From: Corbicula japonica
Lineage: Eukaryota > Mollusca > Bivalvia > Venerida > Cyrenidae
Length of the DNA stretch: 64,000 bases
Direction of reading: 5' to 3'
Assembly (NCBI GenBank): GCA_038501625.1
Contig: JAZAYU010000352.1
Location: 1 to 64,000, forward strand
Position 1 is the stretch's first letter. The number at the start of each line of letters is the position of its first letter. Under the pieces are notes generated by a model. It had not been told where the DNA came from and did no database searches. It saw nothing but the letters and a program-made list of their open reading frames with translations. Both the position numbers and the translations under genes were made by a program. Shown one piece after another: positions 39,283-50,475 of this stretch.

Positions 39283-39490
39283 TGCAGTTAAATCATTCAA
39301 TTTCGCTCGGGTTTAATTTTCGCGTATTTCGCGCTGCGACAAGAGCGCGAAATTCAACCCCAGCAAAATCAAACCATGTAACAGTGTTTCTTTATAGGAA
39401 AACACAGTTGCGTGAATTCATGCCCCCGCGACTTTGTTTTTACGGGATTTGCGCGAAAATTCGTCCCCGCGAAATATAATGATACTGCAG
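39283..39490 (-). mobile_element. TTTCGCG-type MITE inside element B
   Basis: The same family as 6223-6419 in reverse orientation. Shared parts include TTTCTTTATAGGAAAACACA, GCGCGAAAATTCGTCCCCGC and GAGCGCGAAATTCAACCC. The sequence is clearly diverged from the copy in A, so it is an independent insertion. Edges are good to a few bases. Confidence 0.7.
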
Positions 39491-40958
39491 TTATTTGTTT
39501 TGACCAGCAATTGTAGTACCCCTATCAAAGCTTGAATGATCACTACAGTGAAGGTCCCATAAAGATCACACAGAAATTGAGAACACAAATGTAGACCACC
39601 TAATATCTTTTACCAATTTTACCCAGTACCAATTCCAATCTTATTAGCGGTGTTTCGCTGTACATAGTTCTGGGAAATGTTGATTTTCAGATTTTCCAAA
39701 CTCTAACCTCTACTTTTAAATAAAATAATGCTGAGCCCACCAACACTTTTTATCACTGATTTCATAGTAGAAACGTCTTAACTGTAGAAACTGGTCATGG
39801 TAGAGTTATGCGACATGCATGTGTTTAAAATAATGATCAATTGTTGGCATAAAGTGGCCAATTTAAAACAAAAACTAGGTTTAATTATTATTGTAAGAAT
39901 GCGAGACAACATTTTGATTGACAGAAATGTTATAATTATATTATGTGTTTTTCATTGTAAATAACATATATGAGAAAAGTTAACTTCTTCTAACTTCAGT
40001 ATTCATGGCTATTTCGAGTGAATTTTTAATTGGTTCAATTTCCGTTTTGATAGTAAAGATTGTAGCGATTTTCGCTCGCTTTATGTAATACGGTGGCGCC
40101 GTTTTACATAAATAATATTAAACATAGGAATAAAAATGTAAAAGTAAAATGTATAAAAAAATCTTTCTGAAAACGTTTCTGTAAATATCAAACGTTGTTT
40201 GAAACAAAACTTCGCTGCATTTTTTTCTGAGGTTGCTTTTCCTAACGTGATTTAGATTTAGTTTTCTGTGTATTATAGTTGGATGAAATCTTTATACAAC
40301 GAATAAAAATACATTTCAACGCTTATATCTGACAAAACAAACAGATCCCATACATTTGAATAAAAGCGAGTGAAGAAATAAAACTTCACGGAGCAGTTGT
40401 GCTTGCTTATATAAACTAAACTTATAACATTCATTAAAAAAAGACATTGAGATGTACATATCGAATGTATAAATTTGAATTAATTGGTCCTGAAGTAACA
40501 TAACCTTGGGAAGATACGGCAGAAAACAATTCTATATCGGCCATGCATTGATATCATCATATTTCACATTTTCGCTCAGTATATAAATCTTCCTTTTAAT
40601 CTTGAGATTTTCAGTAACATGTTTTTATTTAGCGCATATTATCGTTGAACTGACCTGGGAACGTTATCTTTCACGCATGCGCACTAAATGTTGCAGGCGG
40701 AGTTTCACTTATCGCTTGATAAGCGATCGCTGGGAAGGTGATCTTTACATTTCTTTGAATTAAAATGTTCTTATTAAGAAAAATAACGCTTTAAAATGAT
40801 GCGTTTTTTTTAAATTATTTTAATTATGTAGATAAGTTTATTTTAGTCTGCAGATTAGATACCCCGTTAAAATTAAAAATGTTTTCATTGAGAATATAAC
40901 CCAACATTAAACCATTATTCGGGGTTAAAATATTACTTATGCTAATAAAACTTAAAAA

Positions 40959-41174
40959 ATGGCGGTCTCTAACAATACAGAGATTATTTGCACAAATGTA
41001 GCTACATGTAATAAGTGTCAACTTATAAACGTGTTTCGAAACACTAACTTTCTAAATAAGTTACATTTTAAAACGGTTTTTAATGGACATATATTTGTGA
41101 TTAACATGCGAGCTGTTCTAAATTACCATGGCGCAATGAAGAACAAATTTTATTTTGATTTAGACTGCTCATAA
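40959..41174 (+). CDS. Candidate small ORF inside B, unrecognised
   Basis: A 71-codon frame with a favourable start context (AAAAATGGCG). It contains C-x(6)-C-x2-C near residues 11-21 and a mixed-composition body ending DLDCS. No family is recognised. It lies in element B about 3.2 kb from the left end, with no neighbouring frame that would extend it. It may be chance: the surrounding DNA is AT-rich and a frame of this length is expected now and then. Kept as a weak candidate because its composition is less biased than that of neighbouring frames. Confidence 0.15.
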   Translation: MAVSNNTEIICTNVATCNKCQLINVFRNTNFLNKLHFKTVFNGHIFVINMRAVLNYHGAMKNKFYFDLDCS

Positions 41175-41802
41175 GTCATTTGCACGCCAATTTAAAGGTT
41201 AAAAAATTATTTTGTTCAATGGAAATCCAGTATTTTTCAATTTTGGGGAAAATTTATTTCTCTACTAACGCGTCATTGAATGATTTCCCAGTATTACTAA
41301 GTAAATATGCTACCATGCTGAAATAAGGTAGCTAGCTGAAATTTTGAATACATGTTCTTATATTAAAGTAAAAGAAAACAACTTACAGCTAAATTCAAAT
41401 ATCTATTTTGTTTCATAATTCTACAGTTTATTGTCAAAATCATATTGATATTTAATTTCATAAATGCCTATGTATAATATACATGGGACATGATAAAATA
41501 AATTACTACAAAGAATTTTTATTTAAATACGGATGTTCATTCATATAAAATAATCGTCAGGCTATTGGATATGTATATAGGTTAATGAATTTACGGACTA
41601 TAATCAGCATAGCGCAGCGCAGCCGCGCGACCAGCTAAAGTTTTAGATCGCTCTGTCATGTATAAGCACTTACCGACTTAGTGGTTGAAATTATAATTGG
41701 TAAAATACTAGTATTCATTTTATAACAGGTTTCAATCCGTCGGGTTTCTGTCGACAGTAAAGAACGCAAATACACCTTCTGTATTTATTTCTGTAGTTCA
41801 AT

Positions 41803-42100
41803 TTGATTATTAAAAAAATAGATAACTTAGTCTATTTAATTCTGTAAACAACATTTGTGTCAGGGTTTTCACATGCTTAGTAAATGTTCAATATAAAGCT
41901 TTATTTCCAAAAATAATAATGCAGTTCAGATGAGCGTTTTTCTGCTAATTTTTTAATTTAGTTCTAAGTTGAATGTATTATTACGCATGTAAAATCCCTC
42001 AAATTCCGGTAAATTATCTGCCTCGAGCAAACATTACCATGACAACTTTTAGGGATATGGCCATCTTATCAGTTATAAAATTATCAAACCGCTTACAAAG
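41803..42100 (+). repeat. Diverged internal duplication of B, copy 1
   Basis: Shares order and many blocks with 45129-45457: CTGTAAACAA, ATTTGTGTCAG, TAAATGT, CAATATAAA, CTTTATTTC, GTAAAATCCCT, AAATTCCG, CCATGACAACTTT, CCGCTTACAAAG. It is an old duplication inside B. Confidence 0.75.
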
Positions 42101-42630
42101 TATGTGCAGCAATTTATTCTGCCTTTAAAGGGTAATAATGGTTGAAATTATTTTTAAGCCAATGAACCTTAATTCTCATTAAGTCGCGCGTCGGAAATGT
42201 GTTTAATAAAGGTCGATTTCCTCTATATAATCTAGTGAATCTAACAGCGAGAAGTGTCGATCGTGATCAGAATACACGGATGAGCGCGTTGATCTGGATA
42301 TAAACTCTTTTTCCATGTTATGAATGATTTATTAATGAAGGAAATGGTAAAATGGAACTTGCACGGACGAACCCATGTTTCTCATCCCAAGGACAGATTG
42401 CTACACAGATTTTTTTCCTAAGAATTAGTTTGTTCACATGGTGTTTTCAGATAAAGAAATTTCATAATTCACTTTCTATAATATTATCTCAGTACATGTT
42501 TACGGGTCATTTAATGAGAACGTCACAAAACTACTTTCAGTTTGACTATTGATCGTCTGCACACCCATACATGGTAATTTAGGCGGCGACTGTTTTGTCA
42601 GTTACAAAAATAATTTCGACCATTATATAC

Positions 42631-42732
42631 GTTATAGTTTATTTAGAGGCTTGTATGAAAAATTAAACGGTCGCCAAGCTGCGCTGGGCCTGACCGTTTA
42701 ATTTTCATACAAGTCTCCAAATAAACTATAAC
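42631..42732. repeat. 102-bp snapback element
   Basis: GTTATAGTTTATTTAGAGGC at the left is matched by its inverse at the right. The stem is about 43 bp with a couple of mismatches, enclosing a short loop (CGCCAAGCTGCGCTGGGC). It is the size of a small foldback MITE, and its transcript would be a long hairpin RNA. It falls within the region where the internal duplication of B (42101-43200 against 45458-46000) loses its match, so it may be the interrupting insert. Confidence 0.8.
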
Positions 42733-42987
42733 CTATACTTATTTTCACATCTACATGTAAAATATTGATCGATTTCAAACCGAATTGCCAATATATCATT
42801 AATTACAAATGTCAATAGTTCCATATCTTTTTAGTCACTGACATATACTCGTATCACTGCTTCTTCTCCGTGAATAAACCATAAAGCCTGGCTACAAAGA
42901 TCATTGCCAGTGTGGGTGCCAGTGTGGGTGCCAGTTGCAAGAATCCCACTGCAAGAGAGCAACAGCTTAACGAGCGGTTCCTGGCGT

Positions 42988-43012
42988 GTTTTTTTTTTTT
43001 TTTTTTTTTTTT
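42988..43012 (+). repeat. Poly-T run
   Basis: About 24 consecutive T. It is preceded by GTGTGGGTGCCA given twice in tandem at about 42911-42934. Confidence 0.9.
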
Positions 43013-43099
43013 TGTAAAACGCATTATCTAGACCCGAAAGATCCACCAGAAATGATGAACAAATAACTTCCTCTGTTAAAAATCTATCCCTCTTTTTCT

Positions 43100-45128
43100 T
43101 AAATACTTTTATCTTATTATCTATTTTCTATGATTATTTTTAATCACTTCTATAATCTGTCTTGTTTGTCTTTTTATAGTTTTATGCATCCTAACAAAAT
43201 GTTATAATAGCCAGTCTATTTTCTGCCGTACTGCATTGAGAGTGATGTTTGTATGGAAGGATGTAGACTGGCTTAAGATCCTGTTTTTAAATCAAATAAA
43301 TTGACTTTAAAATTAATTGACTCTTAAAGTGTCACATTACGGTGTATATCGGTATTCCCTCAAATCGTGATGTTTAGAATTATGTGGATACGTGTATTAA
43401 GTAAACTTATAAATACTAAATAAATTGCAATCGTTGATTTGTTAATACCTACCGTGTTTATTTGAAGTTGGAATAGGACTTTATTTGTTCAGAAATTGCT
43501 TGATTGAGTATATTACATTACGTAATTGTGTAAGCTTAAGAGATAGTTACTCTGAATAACGTGGTAAACTTGAATTAATAAAACAAAGACTCGGCATAAA
43601 ATTACTTGTAAAATCGAATTTACTTAAGGTTGGAAATTCAGTAACCGGGTTAGCAATCGTCGAGTTAAAACATATTTTTGCGTGATAATATTTGCGCGAG
43701 CTCTCGCTCGTTTCCGGAGAGATCTCAACTCTATGCTCGCGAATTTCCATTGTCAATTCTGAGACAGGTTAACGTTTCAACGGATTGCTGGCTTGTGAGA
43801 CTGGTCTCCATTCTTAGATTCGGGGCTTTATGTTACATGTATGATAAGTTATTTTTGAATGCGGAACAGGTCCTAAAAGTTAAATCACAGTAAGCATATT
43901 GAGCCTCCGAATGCATTTTTAAAGATTTTAGTGTAAGTGCTTTATCTATATGTGATTTTATGTTTTTCTGGAACAAATTTAAAAAATCATGCTGAAATTG
44001 AGTTGCAATTTAATAACCAAGCCAAACTTGATCATTATGATTACAATGACAATTAGTATTGTGACGACGCAGACAACACGCGCATTAAAATATAGAACAA
44101 ATTTTTGAAGTATACTGCGATATTCTGTTTTGAGATTAAAAATTAACTACCTCAGCATCATACATATTCAAGCTCGGATGTAGGATTTCTGGAAATGGGG
44201 TTCGTTTGCGACAGTTGTATGATATTGATAATATCCAACTTTCTTACCAAAATCTCCGTGAACATAAAACATTGCTCCCCCCACTTCTTAAAAAAGGAGG
44301 GTTCAAACAACCTCACTGAACACTTTCTGGATTCGCCCCAGTATATTCTACTTAAAGTTTTGAAAAACTAGCGATCCGCCCCTTTTAAACTATGGTCGTT
44401 TTATTAATTAAAAAAATATGTGCAAACTGAATAAAAAAAAGAAGAGAGATAATTTGTTGATTTATATAACCTTCACATAGAAAAAAAGTTATTGCGATAT
44501 CCTGTTTTTATTGCGAATCCTGTTTTGAGGTTTAAGTTATGCTTTACTGAATTTTGTAAAGGCAAAAATTGATCCAATAATAATTACATGTATGTTACAT
44601 TAGAAACGCACCTGTTTTAAACAGGAAATATATCTGGATTTATATATTTTGTGTTTCATGAAGTTGCGCTTCTAATTTATTTGACGATAAATATAACTGC
44701 TGAAAGTAATTAGAAACATAACTTCTTTAAACACGAAATATACTTCGTGTTTAAAGAAGTTGCGTTGCTATTGCAATTTATCGATATCGACTTGCTTGGG
44801 CCTGGGGCATTAACTTGCATTCGCGGTTTAGTGAAGTGAAAAATGTGACATTTGATTATGCACTAAATAAATTAATAATTTTCACCTTTGCCGTAAAATG
44901 ATACCAGATGCGAATTCAAGAAAACAAGACACATTCCTCATAACGTGTATTATTTTTTTGTGATAAAGGACTCGTTACCAGTTAGATCTTTTATCAATTG
45001 TGGACGTTTTGTACGTGGGAAATAGCAAAGGTGTCCACAACAAAGTTTTGTTGTATTTAATGTAGATGGTGATGTTTTGTTGTTATTTAACACACATAAA
45101 GTTTCTGTATGTAAATTTAAGTTCACTT
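43100..45128. other. Element B interior, no gene recognised
   Basis: Apart from the hairpin at 44720-44761 I see only AT-rich sequence with short chance frames. Confidence 0.55.
44720..44761. repeat. 42-bp perfect hairpin
   Basis: AACTTCTTTAAACACGAA pairs with its inverse around the loop ATATAC (18-bp stem). The sequence is related to the looser CACCTGTTTTAAACAGGAAATATA block near 44610. Confidence 0.85.
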
Positions 45129-45457
45129 TGATTATTAATAACAATAAATAACTAATAATTCTGTAAACAATATTTGTGTCAGATATTCCCGTACAAGATT
45201 TTCATTTGCTAAGTAAATGTGTCCAATATAAAACTTTATTTCTAAAATGCATTTAGGTGAACTTTAATAATGAATGGTATTACTTTGCTCGTATTTTTAA
45301 TTAAGTTGTTTCTTAATATGCGGTCACGGTTGATTATACGTATGGATGTAAAATCCCTAAAATTCCGATAAGTTATCTGCCTTGGGCAATATAACCATGA
45401 CAACTTTAATGGATATCAACATCTTATTGGTAATAAAAGTGTCAACCGCTTACAAAG
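45129..45457 (+). repeat. Diverged internal duplication of B, copy 2
   Basis: Partner of 41803-42100. The similarity seems to resume farther on: about 42757-42830 and 43080-43100 resemble 45768-45830 and 45855-45875 (AACCGAATTG..AATAT.TCATTA and A.TC.ATCCCTCT). The duplicated block was therefore probably about 1 kb and has since been interrupted. Confidence 0.7.
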
Positions 45458-46252
45458 AATTAAAGATTATTAATTATTAAACTAAGTTTTAAACTGATAT
45501 TGATAATATACTTTAAAAATATGAAACACAGTGAATATTTAAATTAAAGTACACGTTATTTGACAAAACAACAAAAAATCGTCATTTTTGTGTTAGCTAC
45601 CATTTTTTCAGCATAGTAGCATACCCTTCCAATCCGCTAAAGTTAAGCTACATAAATGTGTTATAGCATAATTATAACAGATAGTCATCATAATTTTTGT
45701 TAGCTACCGTTTTCAGCACGATAGAAAATTATTAATTCTGCTTTGAAACGCATTTCATTTCACATATCAAATTTAATGATCGGTGTCAACCCGAATTGAG
45801 AATATGTCATTACTGGCACGTGTTCACAACTACATTTCTCCCATACCTGTTAAAACTCGATCCCTCTGATTCTGTAATTTTTTTCTATTTTTCTAAGACT
45901 ATTTGAAATATTTCCTATATCTGCACTAACTAAAATTATTTATTCCGACTATTATAACGTTTTGAAATGTAAACTATTATGTATAATCTGTTAATGTTAG
46001 ATAACGACAATATAATATAACAAGAATTTAATTGATCTTAACGCGTGAATAAAAACATGATGAACATGGAAATTTTATATAAATCAAACAATACTTGCAT
46101 AATCACAGTTTAATAAAATTATAAAAGAAATATACTCGCGTTTTTATTATTTTGACCGATATCATTGTTGTTGTTGTAAAATTGCTACTGTTCTCAGCGC
46201 ACATAAATTTCAAATAATTCTTTCTTTCATGTGACACGGCTGTTATCCTTAA

Positions 46253-46330
46253 GCAAACAGTGCACATCCAGACCAGGCGGCACATCCGCGTCGTCTGATC
46301 AGGATCTTCACCGTTTGCTTTTCGATACAT
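46253..46330 (-). repeat. Fragment of an interspersed repeat that translates to an EDPDQT-type peptide
   Basis: On the minus strand this segment reads YRKANGEDPDQT, then TRMCRLVWMCTVC, inside a 112-codon frame at 46103-46441. Peptides of the form ANSEDPDQTAR-M-R-R-L appear in many predicted invertebrate proteins and reflect a dispersed repeat, not a protein domain. I recall this from general knowledge and cannot check it here. The rest of the frame is not protein-like. Confidence 0.4.
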
Positions 46331-46441
46331 TGGGTTTTTTTCTGACTGAGAAGTGAACAATGTATACCCTGTTTGGGTGACACTTATGTGATTAAATACC
46401 ATTTTTCGATGTCGATGATTGCAAGGCGTGTAGAAAAACAT

Positions 46442-47842
46442 CTCAAAGACTTATGACACTATTTATTCAGCGAATGGAAACATGAAATTATTGGGTTTTC
46501 GAAATAATCGACTTTTAGAAATCCGACTTGAACATACATAATCTTAGTAATATTTTTAATTTATTTCACGAAACAGACTCGTGTCATTTCACAAAAATCA
46601 CGTGTGAAACTATCAATAAAAGAATCGGTTTCACTTCTTGTGGTGCTTTCGGTTTTAAAAATACTAATACAAACGTTCGAACATATCAATCGATATGGTA
46701 AGGGCCTCCAGAAGTGTATTAGTTAACTAGCGTATGGATTCCAAAACTGACCATCATATCTAATGTATAGCACCCTGATCGCCTCTTGTAAAGGAACGCC
46801 TCTTTTATAAAAATCAACCAATAGAAAATAAGTAACACATTAACGCGATAACGTGATTCGTGGGGCGGAGTTGTAATAATTGATGATTCGTTCATCATTT
46901 TAATATCCGCATTAATTGATTTGCGATAAGAATCTAAAGTCATAAAAACTGAATTTGGTGATTTAATTATTTTATTAGTTTGAATTAACCTCGGTACGTC
47001 CGTCTTTTGGCGCACTAGCTAGGATAAAATTGAATTTACTATAACACCATAATGTCCTTGTTCATAATTTTTTTGGAAAATTCTTGTTTAAAGGGAAATG
47101 GGAACTAACAAAATGATTAGCTATTAATCTACAACTTAATATTTTGGACTTTTGATGAAGCTTTCTAAATATTGAAAATTAATTTATATAGGCGTATATG
47201 TTTACTCATCATTATTAAAAACGGGATTTAAATCTCATAAGTTAATGAAAGTGTACAAGTAAATATATTGTGTTTAATGCTTGATACTGTTTCAAACACG
47301 TCATCATCATTGTTTTTAGTAATGAACTTAAAATGGCAGGAGTGTGGAAATCTGGAATTTAGTTAATGATTAATGCGTCTCATGATTTTGTTTTATCAGT
47401 TTATGATGACAGTATGTATTGAGATGATCACTTATAATTAAATATCTTTGAATTTCTGTTAATTGGAATATAACGTAAATTTTGATTGAATGAATTCTGA
47501 ATTTGTCTAATAAATGTCGAATGTCGTCTAATTGTTTCTTTGCAAGTTTAATTTTTTTGATCTTATTTTAACGAAAGTTCGAATCTAAGGAATAAATAAA
47601 GCTTTTCAATTGCCTGCATTTTTCAGATGCACATTCACATTTATTTCGAGTCTTATAAATAAAATAAGGCAGAACTCTGCTTAAATAGAGAATGAATAAG
47701 AGTATAAGAGACATCGGGATTCTTTCGGAATCGCTGGGTTCAACCATTTTAACTATAGCACTAACGACATGTATAACCCCCTCCCTTTTCCGCTGGATTC
47801 TTATGAAGTTATGTTTATATAAAACAGAAACTTTAAAGTATT
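46442..47842. other. Element B interior, no gene recognised
   Basis: AT-rich sequence. The longest frame (46719-47015, minus, 98 codons) has no recognisable motif. Confidence 0.55.
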
Positions 47843-48144
47843 CTCTATTCCGAAAAGAAAGCGTGCATTTTTTACATTAACTGCTTTTCTTAATGAATAC
47901 ATTTTAGCACCGTTTACACTTGAAGAATATTCGCGTGTTTTATTTGTAAAGCAATTATCACAATAATATCCTTATATACGCCGTAAGTGTTATGGTTGTA
48001 CAAAATGACACTTTCTTAACTATTTAACTCCTTATTTTATTTTTTAATGTGTTGAGTCCACTAAATAAATAAAATATGTATGAAATTTTTAATCTTGCGA
48101 TTATTTCCCGTGTGACAATAGTATATAAGACGGGTTACAAACTT
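47843..48144 (+). repeat. Diverged tandem duplication in B, unit 1
   Basis: Direct tandem partner of 48153-48426, with a period of about 311 bp. Shared blocks in order are CTCTATT, CTTAAT.AATACATTTT, GCACCG.TTACAC, ATATCCTTATA, AAAATGACA, TTAACTATTTAA, CACTAAATAAAT, TTTTTAATCTTGCGATTATT and AGACGGGTT. Confidence 0.85.
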
Positions 48145-48152
48145 AAAACTGT

Positions 48153-48426
48153 ACTCTATTTCAAAAGGAATTGGGCGCTTTCTTTTCGGTGAATTTTCTT
48201 TAACTGATCTTCTTAATTAATACATTTTTGCACCGATTACACCTTCCGAATATATTTGTACGGCGATTATCATTATATCCTTATACACTCCGCAAAATGT
48301 TATTGCTGTAAAAAATGACATTATCTTAACTATTTAATTTGTTCCGTGCACTAAATAAATTATGACATTTTTAATCTTGCGATTATTTACTGCGTGAAAC
48401 TAGTATATCAGACGGGTTCCCAAACC
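48153..48426 (+). repeat. Diverged tandem duplication in B, unit 2
   Basis: Second unit of the tandem pair with 47843-48144. Identity is roughly 75-80 % by eye, with indels. Confidence 0.85.
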
Positions 48427-48761
48427 AGGATATGTGTTGATGTTTCTGGGGACAATCGTTTCGCTCTGCCGATCTATGGGTTGGTAAATTATGAAGACAC
48501 TATGCGAAATCGATAAGATCACGGTAGGAGGTCGTCTAAACGCGATGCGAAATCCCGACTCGCATCTTTTATCGCGTTTTTAAGTGATCTAATGCAACCA
48601 TAGAGTACAAAAAGGAGAACGTGCAAGTCAGGAGCATTAAGTAGCTTTTTCTTCCCGGTTCTTGTTTCATGGAGATTATAACAATGTTAAACATAAAAGT
48701 TCAGAATTTAAAAAAGAAACTTAGTAAAATGATAAGATATATTTGTTTCATCGTGTTCAAA

Positions 48762-48930
<169 letters not shown>

Positions 48931-49066
48931 CTTCGTCATCACATGTTATTTTTCTTTTTATTTTTTGGCTTGCAGATTTGCAATATAATTCATCGGATAC
49001 CACGGGATCTTTGAAATTTAAATAAACTGTTTATTGTAGGTTCTGCAGATGCTGCTACTGCAGACT

Positions 49067-49140
49067 GTGATGATGATGATGATGATTATGGTGATGATAA
49101 TAATGATGATGATGATGCAGCAGCTGCTGCTGATGATGGC
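49067..49140 (+). repeat. GAT/CAG microsatellite cluster
   Basis: (GAT)n with interruptions, then GCAGCAGCTGCTGCTG. It runs as GAT on the strand where the tract 140 bp upstream runs as ATC/CAT, so the two can pair with each other. Confidence 0.9.
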
Positions 49141-50387
49141 TGTTTTGGTATTTACAATTCCGGCATTTAATAGCATCTACATTGCTATTTTCATTTTCAT
49201 ACGCATTTATGGTAGGTGACCAATATGTTTTGGTGGCCATATAAAAGCTAAATGCCCCCTCCCCCGCCGGACACCGATTATAGGGGCACAAGTTTGGTGG
49301 TATGTCTCATTATAAGCATTAATTCGGTGATTCTCACAATAATATCTGATATCGCTTATACTCTTTAGTTCGCTCTGAAATATTTTAAGCTTTAAACCTC
49401 GACATTTCATTTTTATTAGCAACATATATTGAAAATATGACAATATAAGCATCTAATAAAATGACTGCAGCTTAATCTGCTTCGACCATTACACCATATC
49501 GTGTATATTTATGTACAACACCAGCAGGTGACAATCGTTAGCCTGCGGCAATTGGCAGCAGGAAATGGACGGGTCCATTTTAAGAAATGACATCCTATTT
49601 TCAAAAATAAACTCGTCTATTTCGCATCCAGCAGTGGACGGGTACAAGTGATAAAACCACTGTACTAATACATGCGATAAAAACGGAGACCCGTCTAATG
49701 TTTAGCTTAGTTTGAGCACATATATATTCTTGTTACGTTATCGGCACGGAAGTGTCTTCTCGACCGGGCCCGGCACAGTTAACAGAACGATGGGAACCAG
49801 ACTAGCGAAAATACTGCAGTGAATTTTTATATCGTAATTGTAATATATAATAGATGACAACTTAAGAATATAATTATCCGCATTGTGGGAAATTTGTTGT
49901 AGATGAGATAGTTGTGACATAACTTGAACAATTCTAATCTTTTGGAGATCTCTTGGGCGGGGGTTAGGCCTAGTATTCTACCGTAGACAGCGCATAGATG
50001 TATAATTATCTGGTCTATTTTAGTAATCAAAATCTATGCATTATTAAAATGAAATACACAAATACCGCTTTCAGCTTTTAGAATGTAAAACGTAGAGCTC
50101 GGAGGTGGCGGTCGCCTCTTCACCGAGGAAAAAAGAAACTCGACTTTCTCTCTTTTAAAAGAGATTCCCGTCTTTAATAGTGTACTGTTTTCAGTCAAAT
50201 TAAACAGCTATAGCTATATAGTTGGCATGGTTGAGTAAAGAAGTGCGGTAACACCAAACGCGCTACTTCCTTTCATTTTTGTGACGGGGGAGGGGGGCAC
50301 CGAACCCCCGGCGAAGAGACCTCTGGATCCATCCCTGAATCCCAGAACAAGTATATATTTGGAATGATATTCCATTCGTACAAATTC
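49141..50387. other. Element B interior, no gene recognised
   Basis: Mixed sequence. A G-rich stretch at 50283-50320 (GACGGGGGAGGGGGGCACCG) looks like an old repeat edge but I cannot assign it. No coding is supported. Confidence 0.5.
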
Positions 50388-50475
50388 CGCATTAGCCTAA
50401 TGATCTAGACCGTTTCTCAACATTGTATCTTTGACTCGTGGTTCTGCAGGTCGTTGGTTCGAATCCCGAAAACGT
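50388..50475 (+). repeat. tRNA-like segment (tRNA pseudogene or SINE head)
   Basis: Contains an A-box-like TAGCCTAATGA (50393-50403) and a strong B-box GGTTCGAATCC (50456-50466) about 60 bp apart, the arrangement of an RNA polymerase III internal promoter. The segment between reads GACTCGTGGTTCTGCAGGTC, similar to an anticodon arm. The acceptor stem does not pair well, so a functional tRNA is unlikely and a tRNA-derived SINE head or pseudogene fits better. Confidence 0.45.

Larger units (their letters stand above)
38858..41800. other. Element B interior, left part
   Basis: Apart from the MITE at 39283-39490 and the weak ORF at 40959-41174, I see no gene, RNA or repeat here. A short palindrome, ATCGCTTGATAAGCGAT, lies near 40713. 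The block near 41310-41340 (GCTACCATGCTGAAAT) is related to GTTAGCTACCATTTTTTCAG near 45592 in inverse orientation. Confidence 0.6.
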
